Shown here piece by piece: positions 53,371-60,000 of a DNA stretch of 60,000 nucleotides (positions are counted from its first letter, which is position 1; every line of letters starts with the position of its first letter). The notes beneath the pieces were generated by a model, which worked only from the letters and a program-made list of their open reading frames with translations, searched no databases and was not told the DNA's origin. The stretch comes from Cristatella mucedo (taxonomy: Eukaryota > Bryozoa > Phylactolaemata > Cristatellidae). The DNA lies in contig WPIO01000008.1 of the NCBI GenBank assembly GCA_009760855.2, positions 7,560,501-7,620,500 on the forward strand. Direction: 5' to 3'. Both the position numbers and the translations under genes were made by a program.

Positions 53371-56300
53371 AGAGAGGGAGGAGAGGGAGAGAGAGACCGC
53401 CATTACTTTCCCGGTCGCTCCGACGCCAGCGGACTCAAGAATCATCTGCCTCTCTCCCTCTCTCTCTCTCTCCACTGCGCTGCATGCCTCGAACTGGAGA
53501 CGGAGGACCCTTCGTTCTCGTTCAATGAGCGGACGTACTTCGTCAAGCTGCACGCCACCTGGGAGGTGCTCACCAGGTACGCGGAGACGAGCACCATGAG
53601 GATGCCCATGATGGAGAACGACATCGAGATCGGTACCGCCGCCTCTCTCGCCCTCTCTCGCTCGCCCTCGCGCAAGCGGCCGCCCCGTGCGCGTGCTCGG
53701 GCCCGTACCGTCGAACCGCCGCCGCGGGTGCTCGCTCTCGCGCGGCTATCCCACGCCGGCGCCGGCGATAACTGCGGCGACGCTCTCTCGCGCTGCCGCC
53801 GCAATTGCAGAGCGCCGAAACAAGGCGCTGGCGGGCTACTCGGCGTCGTCGTCGTCGTCTGCTGCGGCGGCGCCGTGCTGCTGGCCGCTGGTGCGGCTGC
53901 TCGCCGCGCAACTCGAGAGCTGCACGCGGCCGCCGCCGCACGACGAGTCGCTGCTCGCGCCCGTGCCCTACTACACCGCCGTCTTCAACCGGCACCGCGT
54001 GCGGCAGTTCCTCATACGCGACAAGGAGACCTTCTTCACCGACTCGCAGCGCCACTGGATCGTCTGGGAGATCCTGAAGCGCACCTCCTTCACGCACCGC
54101 CGAGCCACCGGTGCGCACTCTCGCGACGACGAGCCGCGCAGCCATTTCCGCTTTCGTTTCCGCTAGAATCGCAGCAACGTCGGCGGCGTGCGAGATAGCT
54201 GCTGCGTACGGCTCGGCGAGAAGCGGTCGGCTTGCCCCGCCCCGCCCCCCCCGCCCCGCCCCGCCCCGCCCCGCCCCGGCTTGCCTCGGCGCCGCCAGCA
54301 CGCGCGGCGGCGCCGATGGCTCAGCGAGTCGCCGCCGCCGCCGCTGGCCTCTCCGGCTTTGCTCTTGCAAACCACCAGAGAATGTCGGCATCGCCCGGCT
54401 GCTCAACTTGCAAGTCTACCTGGCGGCGTTCCCGCTGCACGACGGACCGTTCAAGGCCGACTCGGCGCTCGGCTCGCTCGAACCTGGACTGGGACGAAAC
54501 ACGAGGTGAAGGTTGTTCGCGAGCTGCCGTCGGCGAAGCGCAGCGCCCTCGGGTCCGTCGAGCTCGGGTCGCGCGCGAGTTCTGTCGAGCAGGCGAACGG
54601 TGCAGCACCCAGCACGCCGTGGCCTGCTCACGCTCTCGTGCCGCAGCACGAAGGCTCGCGCTGAACGAGGTCGCGCACCGTCTTTGCGCACGCTCAGGCT
54701 CGTGCTGAAGGAGGTGTGGGCGAGCGCCAAGTGCTTCTACCGAGCGCAGCCGCTCGAGCTGATACGCCTTTACTTCGGCGACCACATCGGCATCTACTTC
54801 ACGTGAGTGTAGAGCGCCGCGCCGCTGCGCCGTGTGGCGGCGGCGAATCCAAGTCCTTCGCGCAGAAATGAGGGCAACGTCGACCTTCGCTTCCGAGTTC
54901 GCACACGAATTTGCGCGCGATTCGTCACCGATGTGCCTCTGGTTTTCGACCGTCGGATTGTCGACGGCGAGGCCCCATCGCTCTACCGTACGGCATTGCA
55001 AAACGCCGTCTCGGACGCAAGAAAAATCTCCGCCGCCTCCCTCTCCTTCCTCTCTCTCTATCTCTCTCTCTCTCTCCCTCTTCTTCCTCACTTCCCTCTC
55101 TTTCTCACCTTCCTCTCCTTCCTTCACTCTTCCTCTCCTTCCTCTCTCTGTCTCTTCTCTGTCTCTTTCTCTCTGTGTGTCTCTCTCCGTGTCTCTCCCC
55201 CTCCCTCTCCTTTCTCTCTCTCTCCCTCTCCCTCTCCTTTCTCTCTCTCTCTCCACGTCCCCTTCCTCTCTCTCTCTCTCTCTTCCTCTCCTTCCTTTCT
55301 TCCTCTCCTTCCTTTCTCCCTCTCCTTTATCTCTCTCTCTCTCTTTCTTCCTCTCCTCCTCCACTGCGTGAGCTCCGGTCGCTTCTCGAGCGACGCCTCG
55401 AGCGTAGAAACCGTTCTCGCTGGCTTAATGTCCGGCGCACCGCTGCTGTGCGGCCCCCGATCCGCCCCGACCTCCGGCTCTTTGCCGCTAGCAACGAGGG
55501 GCTCGAGTTAGTATGACTTGTGCCGGCGGAAGCGCGATGTAAAGCCAGCGCTCTGCTCAAGGACGCCCGAGGATGCTGGCCGTCGCTGTGTAAACGCGTC
55601 ACCTTCTCGATGAGGTGCGCAGACGCTCCGCGCGAGGGCAGCCGCCGCCATTGCGCTAGCGGCCGGCTCGAATGCTGTTGGGTGGCGGCCGCTACGCTCT
55701 CGATGCCGGCGTTCGGCGCGCGCGTGACACGCATTGACTATTGGCAGGCGACGTGTCAAGCGGCGAAGTAGTCGCCAGTGCAAACAAGGGCCGTGTTTGA
55801 GTTTGACGCATGGCATTTGTGCGACCAGCTGCTCCAGCTTTTGGCTCGCGCTTGACCACGCGGTGGTGGCCGCCTCCGTGGGCCGCGCATCGACACGCGG
55901 TGCGGCGGTGGCAGCGGCGGTGCAGAGACGCCGCGCCAGTGCGTCCGCGGTGCGGCCGCAGAGCGCGAGGCACGCCAACCGCTCGGCGAGCGTCTCGCAA
56001 TCGCGCCGCCGCCGCAGAGAGACCGCTCTGCTACGCCAAACTCGCTGCTCCGCCAGCGGCTACGCTCGCTTTTCTCCCGATCGCGCCGAGAGGGTGCTCT
56101 CTGCTCTGCAGCGGCGGTGGAGGCGTCAGTGGCGAGCGCGATTCTGCTGCATCGTCCGCGCGTCTACGACCAATTGTGCAGCGCCACCTTGATCTTGACT
56201 CGTACGTCGATGACTTGGGAGTGCAAGATACCTTGACCTTGGCTGGTGCGGCGACGACCCGGAGTGCGTAATCCACCTTACTTACGCTTGCTGCAGTGTC

Positions 56301-58661
56301 TACGTTTCCTTTCTTTCCGGGGATTTCCCAGTGCGATGCATGCATCGGACGTGCAGGATCCTTTTCTTTATTTCCTCGAAGTGCCAACGATGGGGCGAAT
56401 TTGACTCGTCTACTTCCGATTTGTGCACGAAGCAGTAACTGCCTGTCCTCGCTCTAGGCAGCTATAGATAGCCATAGAAAAACGGGAAGGACGAGGCTAC
56501 GCGATGCAAGTAAGCTATTGCGCCGAGCTGGTTTGGTCTAGCGGTTAAGGTGCTCGCCCCGACCAAGGTCTGACTGAGGTCGTGGGCTCGAGCCCCGAGG
56601 CATATGTAAAGCGCCTGAATAGAGATTAAGTTCTCTTGGGGCGCTATGTAAATGAATTATTCTTATATTATTATTATTGGTCCGCTATTTCTCGCAACTA
56701 TTTCGATGCAGCTTCGCTCGCCTCGTCGTGCCGGCCGCTGCCGAGCAAAAGATATAGCACAGATACTCTCCAGGCAGGGAAAAGCTTGCTCGCTGTCTCC
56801 CCTGGCTCGCCGGCCGGCGCACACTTACGGATCCGTCCATACAAGTTTGTGGGCCGCCGGACCCAGCTAGTACCCCTCCGATGAGTCGCACGCTAGACGG
56901 TCTGCTGACTGCGGGCGGCCGGAGGTCAGAGGTCACCGCGCATTCATTTCTTCATTCGAGTGCACCGGCGATGCCTGAGCTATCTATGGCCGGCGTCAGT
57001 CTTTCCGTCACCCCTCCAGTTGATTGGAGCCGAGTTCGGCTGCTGCGCCGCCGCCGCTCCACTCCAGTTGCGACAAAGTCCTCCCCGCGAGCCAGTCCAA
57101 CTGGGGCGACAACTCCGACTGCCACGCCCAGCAGTTCGACTGCGACTTTCTCCCTTCCTGGATCTAACTGCAGCGTGATTCGAAGGCTTTGTTGCAGCGG
57201 CGCGACCGCTGCGGCGACGTAGCCAGTTTTTGCTCGCGAACGCTCGTCGGTTCCGGCTCGCTGTGTCTGCCCGCTGCAGCTGCAGTGCGAAGGCTGCTGC
57301 ACGCCCAGCCACCGCTGCCGCCGCCGGCGCGTCGGATAACGAGCCGTGAACGACCTCCGCCAATAATCGATTAGCTGGCTAAAAATGATTGCAGTCGGCT
57401 AAGTTTAAAGTCGGCGAAACGAGCTCGGCCTGCGCATCTGGCAGCGCTCCCAGCGGATCCCAGCTCCGCCTCCGCCGCCCGCCCGCCGCCGCTGCCGCCG
57501 CCCGCCCGCCGCCGCCGCCGCCTGATGCTTGTTTGGCTGCGGAGCTGGTGCGCAAATTACCTGCCTGTAGGGCGCGGACAATGGCTAAGTATGCTCGATA
57601 TGTCTAGAAAATCGCGAAGGCGACTCGGGAGACGATTGGACAGCGGACCACGAGTGCTCCGCTTGCACAGTCTCAAAGCCCGCCAGTATCTCGCTGACAC
57701 GGACTCGCCGGGAGGAGGGAATGTTTGGTCGTAGTAAGCCTTCGCGATAGCGCCGCCCGCCAGAGCGAAGATGCAAACGATCTACAGCATCGCTAACATA
57801 CATTTCGGAAGACAGTCGCTAGTGCCCAGCTAGTGCCCAGCTCGCTCGTATCTTCCCGCCGAGCGGCAGCAGCTCCGTGAAGTCACTGCGGTTGTGGCGC
57901 AAAATCTTGCCGCTCATACTTCGCCGCGATGCGACAAAGCCGCCGCCGGTGCGATTTTTATTCCGCCAGCCCATCGGGGTCAAAAAGGGTCAACAAGGAC
58001 GGCGGGGGGGGGGGCGAGTAGCGAGGGAGACGATTCCAGAGTCGACTCCAGGGCTACCCAACATACGCGAACAGACCGCTGCTCATTCGACAGACCTCCT
58101 GGCCGCTGCGGGAGCAGACAGATGCGCGGGAAGCCGTGTTGCGTGCTTTGGCGTAGTGACGCGCCGCCCCGCGCGTGCCCAGAGTCGTCTCGTCGACTGG
58201 GCCTCTTATTTAATAATGGGAGCGCTGCTGCAGCGGGTGCAGCGGGTGCAGCGCATTCCTCGTCCTCGTCTTGCTGGCTCGCAGCCGCCCGGAAGGGGTC
58301 GAGCGCGTAGCTGCCGCTCCCGAGCTCCTTCCGGGACGTCGACGCTCACGCGCACACGCTCGCCTCCGCCGCCGCTCACAGGTTCCTGGGGTTCTACACG
58401 TACATGCTCGTTCCTCCGTCGCTCATGGGCTTGCTGGTGTTCGCCTACGGCGCTGCCACCATGTCGTCCGACACACCATCAAATGACATCTGCAACAAAA
58501 AGATGGTGGGCGCGACGGTCATGTGTCCGCTCTGCGACCGCACGTGCGACTACTGGCGACTCTCCTCCAGCTGCTTCTACGCGAAGCTGACCTACCTGGT
58601 GGACAACTACGCCACGTTGTTTTTCGCGGTATTCATGAGCACCTGGGCGAGCCTATTTTTG
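52930..58661 (+). CDS. Anoctamin (TMEM16) family protein, N-terminal half; continues beyond the window
   Basis: Anoctamins are ten-helix membrane proteins acting as Ca2+-activated chloride channels and/or phospholipid scramblases. Exons supported here: about 52930-53180, about 53440-53632, 53811-54110, 54379-54505, 54698-54802 and 58382-58661. All joins except the first have canonical acceptors and donors and stay in phase. Residues visible in order are LRFRDSKRCVDLVLAYEE, YFVKLHATWEVLTRYAE, FLIRDKETFFTDSQRHWIVW, LAAFPLHDGPF, QPLELIRLYFGDHIGIYF and FLGFYTYMLVPPSLMGLLVF, then the Cys-rich loop MCPLCDRTCDYWRLSSSC. The Ca2+-binding helices are downstream of the window, so channel versus scramblase type and subfamily cannot be told. 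The 5' start is not identified. Confidence 0.92.
53330..53395. repeat. (GA)n tract
   Basis: Imperfect GAGAGAGG within the anoctamin intron between 53,181 and the next exon. Confidence 0.9.
53440..53632 (+). CDS. Anoctamin exon with unclear acceptor
   Basis: Encodes LELETEDPSFSF then ERTYFVKLHATWEVLTRYAE, the conserved GLELE..D....FVKIHAPW.VL..YAE block. Donor GTACCG at 53,633, phase 1. No AG lies just before LELE. The nearest in-phase one, CTCAAG ending at about 53,439, would add residues coded by a (CT)n run. Confidence 0.75.
53811..54110 (+). CDS. Anoctamin exon
   Basis: Acceptor AATTGCAG and donor GTGCGC. A Ser/Ala-rich low-complexity insert (SASSSSSAAAAP) is followed by FNRHRVRQFLIRDKETFF then SQRHWIVWEILKRTSF, matching F.....FLI.D...FF....R..IV..IL.RT. 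Confidence 0.93.
54236..54283. repeat. CCCCG pentamer repeat
   Basis: About nine GCCCC units in an anoctamin intron. G-quadruplex-capable on the minus strand. Confidence 0.9.
54379..54505 (+). CDS. Anoctamin exon
   Basis: Encodes ENVGIARLLNLQVYLAAFPL then HDGPF, matching GI..LL..G.Y.AAYPLHDG. The acceptor is CACCAG and the donor GTGAAG. The second half is divergent. Confidence 0.9.
54698..54802 (+). CDS. Anoctamin exon entering the membrane domain
   Basis: Encodes EVWASAKCFYRAQPLELIRL then YFGDHIGIYF, matching LYE.WA....FYK.QPL.LIR.YFGEKIGIYFAW. Acceptor GCTCAG, donor GTGAGT. Confidence 0.95.
55035..55362. repeat. Polypyrimidine CT-rich tract, about 330 bp
   Basis: Irregular TCTCTC/CCTTCC within the 3.6-kb anoctamin intron. 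Long Ser/Leu-Pro and Arg/Glu frames on either strand are artefacts. Confidence 0.95.
55363..56525. other. GC-rich intronic sequence
   Basis: Within the large anoctamin intron. Open frames on both strands, with no recognisable domain. Confidence 0.4.
56526..56680 (+). mobile_element. SINE1, best-preserved copy
   Basis: Near-consensus A box (GGTCTAGCGGTTAAGGTGCT), B box (GTCGTGGGCTCGAGCCCCG) and tail (GAATAGAGATTAAGTTCTCT, GGGGCGCTATGTAAATGAAT) ending in (ATT)n. Lies in the large anoctamin intron. Confidence 0.93.
56681..58381. other. Remainder of the large anoctamin intron
   Basis: GC-rich. A short third frame at about 57,075-57,171 reads CDKVLPASQSNWGDNSDCHA... to a stop and looks protein-like, but has no support. 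GCC-triplet runs lie near 57,470-57,520. Confidence 0.35.
58382..58661 (+). CDS. Anoctamin exon: first membrane helix and Cys-rich loop
   Basis: Encodes FLGFYTYMLVPPSLMGLLVF, MCPLCDRTCDYWRL and DNYATLFFAVFMSTWASLF. The loop cysteines conserved in the family are kept. Acceptor CTCACAG, donor GTGAGC at 58,662, phase 0. Separated from the previous exon by a 3.6-kb intron, yet the join falls exactly where the family is continuous. Confidence 0.96.
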
Positions 58662-59388
58662 GTGAGCCGCCCAATAGGCGCCGTCCGTCTCGGCGAACGA
58701 CTGGCCGTGCCGAGAGCGCAGCGCTCTCGCTCCCCTCGAGCGAGCCAGGGGCACTGCCTTCGCAGCAACGAGAGCAGGAGGAAGCGTTCTCGGATGAGAG
58801 GAGAAGTGTTGCTGAGAGAACCGCCGGCGCCGGCTTGGCCGGTGCTGACCCCGTGACGTCTGGTCCCTCGGCCAGTAATGGGCAATGGGCGAACCGTCGG
58901 CGGACGTTGTTTTGAGAAAACGGATAGTAGGAGCGAAGGACTTCCGCCCTCGGCGCTTCTCGACAGTGAACTTCCAGCGCTGCGTGGTAATCACCAGGGA
59001 GACAGAAGGCAGGCTGTCGGAAGCACAAGTAGAGGGCGGAACAGATTCCATCCGAGTCGCAAGAAGGAAGGGAAAGATCATACGAACGGTGAAAGACCGT
59101 CAGGTCACGCTATCGTCCGGAAGTCAGCGATAAAGCGCAGCGTCAATTGGACTTGAGAGCCACACCGTGCTGAACCGTATCAGCTGTACTGCCCGATAGG
59201 GCGGCGGCGGCTTAACTTGGGCTGCGAGTGAAGCGATAGAATAGAGCGTTAAAAAAGGAGCGTGTAACCGTTTGCTCAGAATGCAGGCACATTTGAACCT
59301 TTCCAAAGAAACCTTCAAGAGCATTTTAGAAGTGGCATCTGAAGTTTTGACAATTTCTACATAGCACAACAAAGGCATTATAAACCGA
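58662..59388. other. Anoctamin intron / intergenic
   Basis: Starts as the intron after the last visible anoctamin exon. No further anoctamin exon recognised before the window ends. Confidence 0.4.
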
Positions 59389-59633
59389 TTAGGGAAACCG
59401 TGTGTAGAAACCCGATCTAGAAATAATGAATTTGCCATTCTTTGCATTGTATACGACCACGAACGGATGTCCTGCTGCTGCTGCTGCTGCTGCTGCGGCA
59501 TCTTGATTGTCCATCGGCTGCTGGCCTGACGCCGAAATGCTGCCTCCGAAGTTTTGTCCGCTGTTAATGCGAGAAACATCGGTCCCCATTCCGTGCGGCA
59601 AGTGAGTTTCGCCATCGTACATTTTCATCACTG
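59389..59633 (-). CDS. Candidate terminal exon of an unrecognised minus-strand gene
   Basis: After an acceptor-like GCATGCAG the minus strand reads MKMYDGETHLPHGMGTDVSR, INSGQNFGGSISASGQQPMD, an Ala run coded by a GCA/GCT repeat, then HPFVVVYNAKNGKFIISRSG to a stop at 59,389. Composition is balanced and unlike the surrounding GC-driven frames. No family recognised. If real, it sits antisense in or beyond an anoctamin intron. Confidence 0.35.
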
Positions 59634-59639
59634 CATGCA

Positions 59640-60000
59640 GCGATTGCCATAAGTACAGCGTACCAGAAGTACCGCGACGCGGCGATCTCCGCTTGCGAAC
59701 TACTTATCGCCTCGCGAGAACTCGTGCAGCCATGAAGAGCCCTTCGCGGCCGTAGAGCGCCGCCGGAGGGGCTGCGCCGCTCTTCCGCAGAGTCGCGCTC
59801 GAACCGTCAAGTGCGACTTCGTATGAGCAATTCGCTCTGGCCTGCGGCCTGCCTCGAGCAGCGAAGCCGGCGAGTAGGGCTGACCGAGTAGACGGAAGTT
59901 ACGGACGGAAGGAAGAGGCGGCAGCCAGAGAGGAGTCGGGGGGACAATACCCGAAGAGCCGGAGGCGGAAGCGAATGTAGTCCAGCGGAGTAAGACTTGT
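59640..60000. other. No gene recognised
   Basis: GC-rich end of the window; no supported exon or repeat. Confidence 0.4.

Noticed and set aside
54321-55364. 347-codon minus-strand Glu/Arg-rich frame
   Set aside because: Antisense to anoctamin exons and to the CT-rich tract; low complexity.
56881-57222. 113-codon plus-strand Ser/Thr-rich frame inside the anoctamin intron
   Set aside because: GC-driven openness in several frames; the anoctamin protein is already continuous across this intron.

Overview
The window is animal nuclear DNA. Genes are split into many short exons by GT-AG introns, long simple-sequence tracts are frequent, and two families of tRNA-derived SINEs, degraded non-LTR retrotransposons (LINEs) and hAT-type miniature elements are interspersed. 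Nothing prokaryotic or organellar is visible. The species cannot be named from the sequence; an invertebrate is likely, but that is an inference from protein divergence and repeat content.

Two protein genes are recognised with confidence. The first is a complete plus-strand SLC27A-type fatty acid transport protein / very-long-chain acyl-CoA synthetase. It runs from about 5.8 to 26.3 kb in 13 coding exons that join in phase to 644 residues. Its introns are full of microsatellites, a CCCCTGCCTG minisatellite, SINEs and LINE pieces. Intron 11 appears to use a GC donor. The second is a plus-strand anoctamin (TMEM16) gene from about 52.9 kb onward. Its N-terminal dimerisation-region exons and first membrane exons are seen up to 58,661, and the rest lies beyond the window.

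Between them, 26.3-31.3 kb is dominated by minus-strand LINE copies, one with an intact 431-codon reverse transcriptase ORF. The stretch 31.3-32.8 kb may hold exons of an unrecognised minus-strand gene. The AT-richer block 33-41.6 kb holds a tandem repeat of about 265 bp and a diverged satellite of about 174 bp period. From about 43.4 kb the sequence becomes GC- and CpG-rich. It carries candidate minus-strand exons of a coiled-coil protein (46.5-50.8 kb), the anoctamin gene, and a possible minus-strand terminal exon near 59.4-59.6 kb.

The repeats form a linked system. The main SINE family (here SINE1) ends in the same sequence as the LINE 3' end, which suggests the LINE supplies its retrotransposition machinery. 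A second tRNA-like family (SINE2) has one copy split by a hAT miniature element with a perfect 8-bp target duplication. That element resembles the SPIN/URR1 group known for horizontal transfer among animals. All family assignments were made by eye without database searches.
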